A DNA stretch of 28,036 nucleotides from Candidatus Heimdallarchaeota archaeon (GTDB lineage Archaea > Asgardarchaeota > Heimdallarchaeia > JABLTI01). Numbering within the stretch: position 1 is the first letter of the stretch; every line of letters starts with the position of its first letter. The notes below the pieces were generated by a model that worked only from the letters and a program-made list of their open reading frames with translations, was not told where the DNA came from and made no database searches. Made by a program: the position numbers and the translations under genes. The stretch lies in NCBI GenBank assembly GCA_030671945.1, contig DAOVHJ010000002.1:1-28036 (forward strand), in the 5' to 3' direction. Below, piece by piece: positions 16,418 to 24,353 of the stretch.

Positions 16418-17443
16418 ATTGGATAATAATGCTTTATCTCTAATCACTGGTTGAGATCCTTTAAAACCAATCATTTTTTCAATCTCTTCAATTGAATAAT
16501 CGACTTTTTCGAAATCGAGATCTTTACCAGCGATATATCGATACACTTCAACGAAATCATAGGTCAAGTTGTATTCTCTTTCAAAGAATTTTCCAATTGT
16601 TTCTATGTCTTTTCGAAGGACTTGTAGGTTTTTTTCCCGAATATGAGTATATCGTGCCGTAACTAAGCTTATATCAATTGCTTGTGGGAAGTCGATGATT
16701 ACTGGCTTACTATTGTGTAGAAGAATATTGTACTCCGAGAAGTCTCCGTGAATAAGCTTTGCTTTTCTGTACATGATTCTTAATTGTTCAATAATTTCAT
16801 CAAAGACTTCTTCCGGTTCCTCAATAATTGAATTTCGAAGTTGAGGAGCAGGTTCCCAATCAGAACCAATGAAACTCATGATTATGATATTATTGATTTT
16901 TCTTGCAGGCGTTGGCACTCGCATTCCAGCATTGAAAGCACGAGTCAGTCGATCATATTCATTTTGGGCAATGCTTGCTGCCCTCATTTGAGGGTTGCCT
17001 TTTGATCTGTTATGGCATGTATTTTGCAAACGAAAAGCCTTGACAATTAGTGGAGCACCTCTTAAATGAGCAACCAAGATAGTAGCTTCTTTACCTGCAT
17101 TCACTTCTGCAACTAAATCGCTGATTATCCCGTATTTTTTCAGCTCTTCTCTAAGTAGCTTATAGGTTATCTCCTTTGTTTGCATCTGGAGAAATCCTGG
17201 ATCGAATATATGTCTATCGAATTTTGTAACTGCTTCTTTTGGATCTCTTTCTGTGGCTTGGGTAACTCTTTTTGTACCTTTAATTTTCTGAGTTATCTTT
17301 ACTCTTTCAGCGTTTTCGAGATCATCCGTACGTAATTGATCTTCTTGTAAAGATTCAGCATCAAATTCTAATTCATCTTCTATTTTTTGATTTTTCTTCA
17401 ACAATTTATCTGATTTTTTATTTGCTTTTGTTATTTTTATCAC
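16403..17443 (-). CDS. RIO1-like atypical serine/threonine kinase
   Basis: 346 residues. RIO kinases act as ATPase/kinases in late small-subunit ribosome maturation. Residues ~1-70 are a charged, probably disordered extension. The P-loop equivalent reads EVNAGKEATILVAH, with the GKEA of RIO1. The ATP-binding lysine is in APLIVKAF, the catalytic Asp in LIHGDFSEYNILLH, and the metal-binding Asp in VIIDFPQAI. The last motif resembles RIO2 (IDFPQ), not RIO1 (IDVSQ), but the winged helix that RIO2 has at its N-terminus is absent. The start is GTG 17443 with no clear Shine-Dalgarno. The 5' region holds a near-perfect palindrome and a TATA box, and the stop codon lies in a hairpin. Confidence 0.9.
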   Translation of the reverse strand: MIKITKANKKSDKLLKKNQKIEDELEFDAESLQEDQLRTDDLENAERVKITQKIKGTKRVTQATERDPKEAVTKFDRHIFDPGFLQMQTKEITYKLLREELKKYGIISDLVAEVNAGKEATILVAHLRGAPLIVKAFRLQNTCHNRSKGNPQMRAASIAQNEYDRLTRAFNAGMRVPTPARKINNIIIMSFIGSDWEPAPQLRNSIIEEPEEVFDEIIEQLRIMYRKAKLIHGDFSEYNILLHNSKPVIIDFPQAIDISLVTARYTHIREKNLQVLRKDIETIGKFFEREYNLTYDFVEVYRYIAGKDLDFEKVDYSIEEIEKMIGFKGSQPVIRDKALLSNNYQQ

Positions 17444-17472
17444 CTTATGGATTTTATTGGAGTAATTGAAGT

Positions 17473-17494
17473 GGATAATGAGTTCTCGTTATCC
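17473..17494. promoter_or_regulatory. 22-bp near-perfect palindrome in the RIO kinase 5' region
   Basis: The arms GGATAATGAG and CTCGTTATCC flank a central TT. Nine of ten pairs match and the tenth is T/G. It lies 30-51 bases before the GTG start and just downstream of the expected transcription start. It is a candidate operator. As RNA the two-base loop is too tight unless the inner pairs open. Confidence 0.45.
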
Positions 17495-17521
17495 TTCTCT
17501 AGTTATGCTAGTTACACCTTG

Positions 17522-17530
17522 CAATTTAAA
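17522..17530 (-). promoter_or_regulatory. TATA box of the RIO kinase gene
   Basis: The minus strand reads GCGCTTTAAATTGC, with TTTAAATTG as TATA. Transcription would start near 17500, about 57 bases before the GTG, placing the palindrome at the front of the leader. Confidence 0.35.
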
Positions 17531-17770
17531 GCGCAAAGAAATAAACAGCATAAACCTACCAGAAAGTTCTCGTTCAAAATGTCTAAAACAAAAGCAAAAT
17601 TAAGAAAGAATCAAGAGCTCAATCTGAGCTATGAATAGACTTCCACAAAGATGCTTCTTGGAGACAAAATTTTAAACGGGAAATTAAACATTATCATCTT
17701 CAAAGCACCTCCATATCTATTGAAATAAAACCAAATCATTTCTTAAATAAACATTTCGCATAGTCTAGAG

Positions 17771-17805
17771 AAAAAATAGAATAAACACCAACAACGGTGT
17801 CTATT
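17771..17805 (-). terminator. Hairpin plus T-tract after the metalloprotease gene
   Basis: On the minus strand, six bases past the stop, ACACC/GGTGT pairs (17785-17789 with 17796-17800). Four more pairs form outside one mismatch (17780-17783 with 17802-17805). The transcript then runs into ATTTTTT (plus-strand A at 17771-17776). Confidence 0.55.
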
Positions 17806-17810
17806 AATTC

Positions 17811-19706
17811 CTATCTGTTTCGTCGTTTTGCTCTGTTTACGAAGATAATAACAGGGAAAATCAGTATAGCTAAAAATCCGAGAGCAGGTGTTAGTGTAGT
17901 AGGTTCAGTAGGTGTAAACGTTCCTTGTAAATCGCTTATTAAAGCTTGAATAAGAGCTCTAGCTGTTAAACCTGCAGCCGCGGCTAAATCATAATCCATT
18001 TCACGATAATATTGAGGAAAGTCTACGTTTAGTGTTGAATTGATAAGAGCTACTGCAGCAATATATTCCGAAGGACTCCCAGCATCTAGAAAGAGCTGAT
18101 AAGCATTGGCAAACTCATCAATTCCATATAAGAAATGAGCATCTGCATGAGCACGACCTACAGCATCTTTGTAAAATGTACTGAATTTTTCTGTTGTGGA
18201 GAAGTAACTCATGACATCTTCAACGAAGCTAGACCCCCAACCATAAGAACTGTGGGGATGGGGTAATCCTAGTGAATGCCCTAGCTCATGAATCATTACC
18301 GCTGACATACCTCTCATTGGTTCGGAAACATTTCCATCTTCAAATAAACTGTATTGTGATGCTTTCAGAATTTCCCAGCCCATTCCACCTAATCCAGCAA
18401 AAGAAGTCCCATACCATCTAAACGCTATGTTATCTGTAAGGAAAAAGTAACATGGTAACACTTCATCCGCAGCAGACATATCAAAGTGCGTACTTAGTTC
18501 ATTCTGTAGGATGGTAAAGAGTCCTGATGAGACCTCTATGTATTTTCCATCGATGTTTTCTTGAGTATTATCTTGAATATAATCAAACAAGTATGGTTCA
18601 TCGGTTAATTCCACCCATTCAATTTCGATTCTCCAATCAATCCACGGAAAGTCATTATCTAATTGATTCAAAATACGGTGCTTAGAAATACACCATCGTA
18701 AATCTTCTTCTGGATACCCATTATCTGTTAAATTGTTAAGAACCTTCACCTGAAGTGATATTGATTTGCCTAAAGGTGGATCGTAACAAGGACCAGAGAA
18801 CACGTTCCCAATGTAGGAATTGATCCAATCTACCAAATATTCAGTTAATATTGCATTTCCTGATGGAGTCGTTATATCATGGGTTTGTGTTAGATTATCT
18901 AAGTCCGGATACTCATAATAAGACGGATTTCCAATACCAAAGCCACCCCAAGCATTTATCACATAATCAAGATACCAGGAACGAGAAGAAAGATCGATAT
19001 AAGCAAACCGATACTCTCCACCCCAGCCCATTGCAGCTCTTTTAGAGAGATTTCGATAACCAGAATACCACCAGGTGACAGTTTCATTAGCATCAATGCT
19101 CTCACTATAGGTATCATACCAGTGTTCATTATTGTGATCTGGTGAATCAAAGTTTGAGTAATTCATTAAGTATAAAGTATAACCCGGCTCATCTGCTGCT
19201 GGTTCCTGATAGAGATTATCATACAAGTATTCATTTACTAAATCTGCATCTATGGATAGACCATTTCTAGGCATAAAAATATCAGAACGATTTCCGGAAG
19301 CTAGATCTTCATAAAGTAAAGTAACATTCAACTCATATCCCCCTCCGGTAGCATTAACCCCAGTTAATAACATATAATCTTCTAATGCTTGTCTAATTGA
19401 TTCTTCTGCATAATTGAACTCAAAATTAAAGTAAAGATCAGCCTGAGGTATTGAAGTGGAATGTTTGAAATGATTATATAATTGGCTTTCAATTTCTGCC
19501 TCATCAATTAGGGCTTGATTAAAACCAATAAATTCGAGTTTCAAATTGAGGTTTTCATTCTTTACCTGTGGTAATAACAAATTATTATTTGTATTATCCT
19601 CAGCATTATCTGAAAGGAGAGTATTCTCACTAATTATTTGTAAATTGAATGTAATAAACAATACAATCAAAACAACAAAAGTTTTCGATAGTTTCTTTTT
19701 TGCCAA
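17811..19706 (-). CDS. Secreted, membrane-anchored metzincin-like zinc metalloprotease
   Basis: 631 residues. The signal peptide is MAKKKLSKTFVVLIVLFITF. The zinc site is MIHELGHSLGLPHPH (HExxHxxGxxH), followed about 18 residues later by a Met-turn DVMSYF, the metzincin signature. The first two His and the third bind zinc, and the Glu is catalytic. The C-terminus has a Thr/Pro linker (PTEPTTLTP), one membrane helix (LGFLAILIFPVIIFV) and a basic tail (NRAKRRNR), so the catalytic domain faces outward. About 400 residues precede the catalytic motif and are Trp/Tyr/Asp-rich; I do not recognise that part. Start TTG 19706 is the best fit. Extracellular peptide or protein degradation is likely; the substrate is unknown. 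Confidence 0.88.
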   Translation of the reverse strand: MAKKKLSKTFVVLIVLFITFNLQIISENTLLSDNAEDNTNNNLLLPQVKNENLNLKLEFIGFNQALIDEAEIESQLYNHFKHSTSIPQADLYFNFEFNYAEESIRQALEDYMLLTGVNATGGGYELNVTLLYEDLASGNRSDIFMPRNGLSIDADLVNEYLYDNLYQEPAADEPGYTLYLMNYSNFDSPDHNNEHWYDTYSESIDANETVTWWYSGYRNLSKRAAMGWGGEYRFAYIDLSSRSWYLDYVINAWGGFGIGNPSYYEYPDLDNLTQTHDITTPSGNAILTEYLVDWINSYIGNVFSGPCYDPPLGKSISLQVKVLNNLTDNGYPEEDLRWCISKHRILNQLDNDFPWIDWRIEIEWVELTDEPYLFDYIQDNTQENIDGKYIEVSSGLFTILQNELSTHFDMSAADEVLPCYFFLTDNIAFRWYGTSFAGLGGMGWEILKASQYSLFEDGNVSEPMRGMSAVMIHELGHSLGLPHPHSSYGWGSSFVEDVMSYFSTTEKFSTFYKDAVGRAHADAHFLYGIDEFANAYQLFLDAGSPSEYIAAVALINSTLNVDFPQYYREMDYDLAAAAGLTARALIQALISDLQGTFTPTEPTTLTPALGFLAILIFPVIIFVNRAKRRNR

Positions 19707-19920
19707 ACAAACCCGTACCTATTTTATTTTGGAGATGAAATAATAACTACTAGTAATAAGCCGATAGAAGTAATTGATTTTCAAATTAAATAAACATTAG
19801 TTTTTCTCTTGGAAATTAAGTCTCTAGTTTTCATGATTTTAGCTTAAATTACACCATTAACCCTTCTGGAGCAAGTTCGACCCTTGAAAATTATAGGAAA
19901 AATAGTGACATAGTGAAAAT

Positions 19921-19932
19921 CTTTAATTTATA
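19921..19932 (+). promoter_or_regulatory. TATA-like element upstream of glnA
   Basis: CTTTAATTTATA would start transcription near 19952, with a leader of about 40 bases. A 6-bp inverted repeat (ACTTCT 19936-19941 with AGAAGT 19960-19965) sits around that point. I found no GGAA-N-TTCC pair resembling the NrpR operator of methanogens. Confidence 0.35.
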
Positions 19933-19991
19933 GAAACTTCTGTTCTTTGATTCCGATATAGAAGTCGATTTTAAACGGAGTAGAATTAAGC

Positions 19992-21293
19992 TTGAAGCAG
20001 GATATGGCTAAAGTTATTTCAGAGATTGATTATGTTCAGTTTCAATTTACAAATATATCTGGTGAATTAAAAGCGGTAGAAGTACCGAAGAAATATGCTG
20101 AAAAGTATTTGAAGGAAGGTTTAGGAATTGATGGTTCGTCTGTAGGTTTTCTTACAACCCAACAAAGTGATATGCGTATTGCTCCTGACCTTACAACTTT
20201 ACATGTTCTTCCATGGGATCCGAGAATTGCTCGAGTTATATGTGATGTTAATGATATCCATGGTCAACCTTTGCAAAGTGACCCAAGAAGTATTTTAAAA
20301 AGAGCAATAAATTTAGCGAAAATAGATTTTGGTTACGATTTCAAAGTTAGACCAGAAATCGAGTTTTATGTTATGAGTCCTGATGGAGAACCAGCTGATG
20401 TTGGAGGTTACATGTGTGCTCCTCCATTCGATGCGGAGATCGAGCTTAGAAGAGCAATGACAGACTTCATGATGGATTTTGATATCTATCCTAAAATGCT
20501 TCATCACGAAGTGGGTCCAGCACAAATGGAAATAGAATTTACAATGGAAGATGTTTTACTAGCAGCAGATATGGTCCAAACTGTTAATCAAATAATAAGA
20601 ATGGTTTCATGGAATGCCGGATTAGTAGCAAGCTTCATCCCTAAACCATATACATCAGAAGCGGGAAGTGGTTTACACGTTCATCATATGTTGTATAAAG
20701 ATGGAAAAAATCTCTTTAATGCTGAAGGTGGTGTTCCTTCAGAAACTTTACGACATTTTGTAGGCGGTCTTACCAAGCATGCCCCCGGCTTAACTGCAAT
20801 ATTTAATCCTCTTGTAAACTCATATAAACGACTCGTACCTGGTCATGAAGCTCCTGTTTACATCTCCTGGGGAATAGCAAATAGAACTGCTTTAATAAGA
20901 ATTCCAGGTTATGAGAAATCAGCAAGAATAGAATATCGTGGAGCAGATTCCGCAAGCAACATCTACCTCCTTTTAGCGTTACTACTTGTTTCAGGACTTG
21001 ATGGTGTAAAGAACAAGATTGAACCAATAGAAGGAACAACTCTAAACGTTGATCGATTAACTGAAGAAAAAAGAAAGGAAATGGGTGTTATTGGAGTTCC
21101 AAGAAATCTGAAAGAAGCAGTAGCCGCATTAAATGCCGACAAGTATCTATGTGACTTTCTAGGTCCACAGTTTATTGAAATCTATAATAAAACTAAGAAA
21201 ATGGAATGGGAAGCTTATGTCAAAAACGTAAGAAACCCAAACACCCAAGAAGTAACAGAATGGGAATTCATTGAGATGTTTGAAAAAATATAG
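19992..21293 (+). CDS. glnA: Glutamine synthetase, type I
   Basis: 433 residues; makes glutamine from glutamate, ammonia and ATP. Visible hallmarks are GIDGSSVGF (latch region and ammonium-site Asp), EIEFYVM, HHEVGPAQMEIEF, the ATP/Glu segment SGLHVHHML, NSYKRLVPGHEAP and IPGYEKSARIEYR. The length and the stretch MGVIGVPRNLKEAVAAL, in place of the NLYDLPPEE adenylylation loop, point to the I-alpha type, which is not controlled by adenylylation. Start TTG 19992 has GGAG about eleven bases upstream; ATG 20004 is an alternative. No PII or ammonium transporter gene is adjacent. It is transcribed divergently from the metalloprotease gene. Confidence 0.96.
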   Translation: MKQDMAKVISEIDYVQFQFTNISGELKAVEVPKKYAEKYLKEGLGIDGSSVGFLTTQQSDMRIAPDLTTLHVLPWDPRIARVICDVNDIHGQPLQSDPRSILKRAINLAKIDFGYDFKVRPEIEFYVMSPDGEPADVGGYMCAPPFDAEIELRRAMTDFMMDFDIYPKMLHHEVGPAQMEIEFTMEDVLLAADMVQTVNQIIRMVSWNAGLVASFIPKPYTSEAGSGLHVHHMLYKDGKNLFNAEGGVPSETLRHFVGGLTKHAPGLTAIFNPLVNSYKRLVPGHEAPVYISWGIANRTALIRIPGYEKSARIEYRGADSASNIYLLLALLLVSGLDGVKNKIEPIEGTTLNVDRLTEEKRKEMGVIGVPRNLKEAVAALNADKYLCDFLGPQFIEIYNKTKKMEWEAYVKNVRNPNTQEVTEWEFIEMFEKI

Positions 21294-21366
21294 AACGGAT
21301 ACTCGTGAATTGTAAAACCCACTCACTTGGTAAGTATAGACACTAGAAAATTACTTTAGATTTTAA

Positions 21367-22158
21367 ATGCGAAAAGTAATATTGAGATGGATAAAAGATA
21401 ACTATCATTGGGGTCGAATATTGGCACAAACAAAAATGCTCTATATGGAAGATAATTACATCAAATCTTTTGAAGCCGAGGTTATTGCTGTTGGTGAGAA
21501 TTACGTAATATTGGATCAAACAGCTTTTTATCCTGAAGGCGGAGGACAAGAGAGTGATATTGGAACATTGCTGTTTGGTAATCAGACAATAACGATTTCA
21601 ATGGTAAAACGAGACTCAGGAGAAGTAAGACACTACATTGAAGACTTTGAAAATTTGCCAGTCAAAGGTGAAACAGTTACCTGTAACATTGATTGGGAAA
21701 AACGCTTAATTCATATGAGATATCATACTGCCGTTCATGTTTTAAGTACATTCATGAAAGAACACTATAACACTGAATGTGTTGGAAATAATATCTCCAC
21801 AAGAAATGGTCGCGCTGATTTTAATTTAATTGAATCCCTCACTGGAGAGGATTTAAAGAAAATAGAAAACGGTATAAATGAAATTATTGCAAAAAATCTG
21901 CCAGTTAAAATCACATTCATGCCACGGGATGATGCAATAAAATACTTGGAAGAGAAAGGATACCAAACTGATTACATACAAATGGTGCCTAAATCTGTGA
22001 AAACTTTTCGAGTAATTTCTGTGAATGATTACGATCACGCTTCGTGTGCGGGAACACACGTCAAAAACACTTCTGAGATTGGTAAAGTTAAAGTAGTGAA
22101 AAGAAGAAGTATGGGTAAAGGGAAAGAACGAATAACCTTAGCTTTTGAAGAAAATTGA
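21367..22158 (+). CDS. alaX: AlaX-type alanyl-tRNA editing protein
   Basis: Up to 263 residues. AlaX is a free-standing copy of the AlaRS editing domain that hydrolyses Ser-tRNA(Ala), and in some members Gly-tRNA(Ala), to prevent mistranslation. The zinc/editing residues are H120 and H124 in HTAVH and C227 and H231 in CAGTH. The N-terminal barrel has the usual DQTAFYPEGGGQESDIG. AlaX proteins normally begin near LYMEDNY, so the first ~20 residues are doubtful; TTG 21421 (GGGGTC upstream) or ATG 21436 are likely true starts. No AlaRS gene lies nearby. It follows glnA by 73 bases and may have its own promoter. Confidence 0.92.
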   Translation: MRKVILRWIKDNYHWGRILAQTKMLYMEDNYIKSFEAEVIAVGENYVILDQTAFYPEGGGQESDIGTLLFGNQTITISMVKRDSGEVRHYIEDFENLPVKGETVTCNIDWEKRLIHMRYHTAVHVLSTFMKEHYNTECVGNNISTRNGRADFNLIESLTGEDLKKIENGINEIIAKNLPVKITFMPRDDAIKYLEEKGYQTDYIQMVPKSVKTFRVISVNDYDHASCAGTHVKNTSEIGKVKVVKRRSMGKGKERITLAFEEN

Positions 22159-22184
22159 TTCTTATGTTGAAAAGGTTTTTTTCA
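22148..22184 (+). terminator. Two overlapping A/T hairpins and T-run at the alaX 3' end
   Basis: AAGAA/TTCTT (22148-22152 with 22159-22163) encloses the TGA stop in its loop. TGAAAA/TTTTCA (22168-22173 with 22179-22184) follows, with seven T at 22176-22182. Each stem is weak; the T-run is the stronger signal. Confidence 0.4.
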
Positions 22185-22209
22185 TAGTAATGGGTAATAA
22201 TCTTGGAAG

Positions 22210-22217
22210 TTATATTA
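22210..22217 (+). promoter_or_regulatory. TATA box upstream of the M20-like gene
   Basis: TTATATTA lies about 30 bases before an expected start near 22240, leaving a short leader with GGAG at 22258-22261. Confidence 0.35.
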
Positions 22218-22264
22218 TTAGGATATCAGAGTGGGTTGTTCAAGTAATAAGATAACCGGAGAAA

Positions 22265-23452
22265 ATGGTCATGTCCAAATCATTGGAGTATGTAGATGAA
22301 CAAAATGTTTTAGATTTAACAAAGCGATTGATTAAAACCCAAAGTCAAAGTGGGAACGAGAAGAAACTTGCAACACTTATGGCTATAGAAATGAAAAAGG
22401 CTGGATTCAATCTCGTACAATATGATGAACACAATAATATCGTTGGTATAATGCCAGGCTTAGGTAGGGGTAAATCGCTTATTCTTGTAGGACATCTCGA
22501 TACTGTTCCAGAGGGAGCAATGGAGAATCCTTATGACCCGCAGGAAATTGATGGAGCCAAATTAGGAACACGAGGTAAAGTGATTACTGGCCGAGGTGCA
22601 TGTGATACAAAAGCTGCTCTAGCTGCGATGCTAAGTGCGGGAAGTGCATTGAAAAGAGCACGAGCAAGATTGAAAGGAGATTTTGTTATTATTGGTTTGG
22701 CAAAAACTAAGACCGGCAAATCAGTTGGTTTAAAACAATTAATTAAGAAATTCGAACTTAATCCGAATTTTGTTGTTTCTTGTACTCCTACAAATTTAGA
22801 TATAAATACAGCTCATCCGGGGCAAGCTACCTTTGAAATCCTTGCAAAAGGAAAAATGTCCAACATTGGTAATCCAAAACAAGGAGAGAATGCTATCTTA
22901 AAGATGAATAAAATGATCAATTGTCTCAAGGAAAATGTTGTATTACCAGAGGATAAACGGTTTGGCAAAGCAAATATGATAATTAGTTCAATAACATCAA
23001 ATACTGTAGGGGAATCACATTCTATACCAAATCTCTGTCAAGCTTTGTTGGTTCGACAATTCTTTAAAAATGAAGACCCAGAAACAATTAGAAGTGAATT
23101 ATTGGAAATCTTGTTTAAAAATAACTTTAAAGAAGAAGATGTAGAAATTAAATTGGGACGATTTTTCAATCCTCATGATGTAAATCCAAAGGAGGAAATA
23201 ATCTCCGTTATACAAGAGTCCAGAGATATTGCTTTTGGAAAAACTGCTAAAGTCAGTCAATATAATAGTGGAGTAAATATTTCTGAAATTTTTGATATCA
23301 AACTACCAGTAGTTGGTTTCGGCCCTGGTGATGAGAAATTTTCTCACACACCAATAGAACACGTTCCGGTAGATCAAGTTATCAAAGCAGCAAAAGCCTA
23401 CACTGTTTTAGCAGAGAAACTTTGTGTTCAAATGAAGGATAAGGACGCATAA
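22265..23452 (+). CDS. M20-family peptidase-fold protein with degenerate metal site
   Basis: 395 residues with the ArgE/DapE/CPG2 fold: an N-terminal catalytic-type domain, an inserted dimerisation domain (~180-295) and a C-terminal return. GHLDTV (H77, D79), GRGACDTK (D114) and SHTPIEH (H361) are kept. The segment that should carry the catalytic and metal-binding Glu pair reads AKTKTGKS (146-153) instead of a DEE motif. The usual GEPT metal-ligand segment reads SCTPT (172-176). The dimer-domain His of the GHSS-type motif is also missing (GKMSNIGNP). It is therefore probably not a standard dinuclear zinc amidohydrolase; a binding or altered-chemistry role is likely. ATG 22271 fits the GGAG spacing better than ATG 22265; residue numbers here use 22265. 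Confidence 0.88.
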   Translation: MVMSKSLEYVDEQNVLDLTKRLIKTQSQSGNEKKLATLMAIEMKKAGFNLVQYDEHNNIVGIMPGLGRGKSLILVGHLDTVPEGAMENPYDPQEIDGAKLGTRGKVITGRGACDTKAALAAMLSAGSALKRARARLKGDFVIIGLAKTKTGKSVGLKQLIKKFELNPNFVVSCTPTNLDINTAHPGQATFEILAKGKMSNIGNPKQGENAILKMNKMINCLKENVVLPEDKRFGKANMIISSITSNTVGESHSIPNLCQALLVRQFFKNEDPETIRSELLEILFKNNFKEEDVEIKLGRFFNPHDVNPKEEIISVIQESRDIAFGKTAKVSQYNSGVNISEIFDIKLPVVGFGPGDEKFSHTPIEHVPVDQVIKAAKAYTVLAEKLCVQMKDKDA

Positions 23453-23480
23453 TTGGCGTCCATCCTCTCCAAAATTTTTT
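23443..23480 (+). terminator. GC-rich hairpin enclosing the M20-like stop codon, with T-run
   Basis: GGACGC (23443-23448) pairs with GCGTCC (23456-23461). The seven-base loop ATAATTG contains the TAA stop (23450-23452). Six T follow at 23475-23480. In this AT-rich DNA a six-pair stem with five G-C pairs stands out. Confidence 0.6.
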
Positions 23481-23488
23481 ATATATTA
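23479..23488 (+). promoter_or_regulatory. TATA box of the ABC ATPase pair
   Basis: TTATATATTA is centred about 30 bases before ATG 23514. No Shine-Dalgarno precedes that ATG, so the message is probably leaderless or nearly so. The box merges with the T-run of the preceding terminator. Confidence 0.5.
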
Positions 23489-23513
23489 TTAAATGGATAT
23501 CAAATGATTCTAA

Positions 23514-24353
23514 ATGATTGAGATAGAGAAAGTTAATTTTCGATACTTGAATTCCAAGAAATCAATATTGCAAGATTTTTCTCTCAATATCTCAAAAGGG
23601 GAAATAGTAGGAATTATTGGTCCAACTGGAAGCGGTAAAAGTACAATTTGCTATCTTTTCAATGGTTTAATTCCCCACACAATCAAGGGTATTTTCACTG
23701 GTTCAACAATTATTGACGGTAAAAATACTGCTGATACATCTGTAGAAGAAATGAGTGAAAAGGTAGGATACATATTACAAGAACCTAGTTTTCAGATCGC
23801 TTCTCCTCATGTCGAATCTGAGATTACTTTTGGAATGGAAAATTTAGGATTGTCTATAGAAGAAATGGATGAGAAACTGAATAATATAATTCAGAAACTT
23901 AACATTTCGCATTTACGTTATCGTCAAACGGCAAATTTGAGTGAAGGAGAAAAGCAGAAGGTTATCTTAGCTTCAATCCTGACAATGGAACCAAAAATAT
24001 TAGTTTTAGATGAAAGCTCAAGTATGGTAGATACAACAAGTAAAATAAATTTAATGAAAACCCTCAAGGAATTAAATCAACAGGAACAAAAAACCATTGT
24101 CATAATTGATCATGATTTAGATTTTATTTCTCAAATTGCTACAAGAATTCTTCTAATTAATGATGGAAAAATCATTGCGGATAGTACGCCTAATAATATT
24201 CTAACTGATATTAAATTACTAAGAGAGAATGGATTAATTCCAGCAACTATCCCCTCACTTTTCTATGAATTAAAAGAGAGCAATTTACCTGTAAGTAGAA
24301 TTCCTACATCCTCTGATGAAGCTACAAAGATATTAGCGGAGTGGTTATCATGA
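23514..24353 (+). CDS. Energy-coupling-factor type ABC transporter ATPase, first copy
   Basis: 279 residues of the CbiO/EcfA family. Walker A is GPTGSGKST (36-44), the Q-loop ILQEPSFQ, the signature LSEGEKQ, Walker B KILVLDESSS, and the H-loop IIDHDLD. After the Walker B Glu the usual proline is replaced by serine, and the D-loop reads SMVDT instead of SGLDP. The ~60-residue C-terminal extension is typical of EcfA proteins. With the next gene it would form the ATPase pair that powers uptake of a vitamin or metal through an EcfT scaffold and an S-component. Neither membrane gene is in this window. Confidence 0.92.
   Translation: MIEIEKVNFRYLNSKKSILQDFSLNISKGEIVGIIGPTGSGKSTICYLFNGLIPHTIKGIFTGSTIIDGKNTADTSVEEMSEKVGYILQEPSFQIASPHVESEITFGMENLGLSIEEMDEKLNNIIQKLNISHLRYRQTANLSEGEKQKVILASILTMEPKILVLDESSSMVDTTSKINLMKTLKELNQQEQKTIVIIDHDLDFISQIATRILLINDGKIIADSTPNNILTDIKLLRENGLIPATIPSLFYELKESNLPVSRIPTSSDEATKILAEWLS

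Larger units (their letters stand above)
17444..17810. other. 367-base intergenic stretch between the metalloprotease and RIO kinase genes
   Basis: It contains the RIO promoter and palindrome at its left end and the metalloprotease terminator at its right end. A 63-codon plus-strand frame (17447-17638) overlaps the promoter on the opposite strand. It has no ribosome-binding site and low-complexity Lys/Ser-rich content, so I do not call it a gene. Nothing else is recognisable. Confidence 0.5.

Noticed and set aside
17447..17638. 63-codon plus-strand frame opposite the RIO promoter
   Set aside because: No ribosome-binding site, overlaps the palindrome and TATA box of the RIO gene, low-complexity Lys/Ser/Gln content; cannot be supported without a homologue.
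19707..19991. Searched the metalloprotease/glnA gap for a tRNA, riboswitch or NrpR operator
   Set aside because: No cloverleaf, no conserved riboswitch core and no GGAA-N-TTCC pair; only a TATA-like element and a weak inverted repeat are visible.
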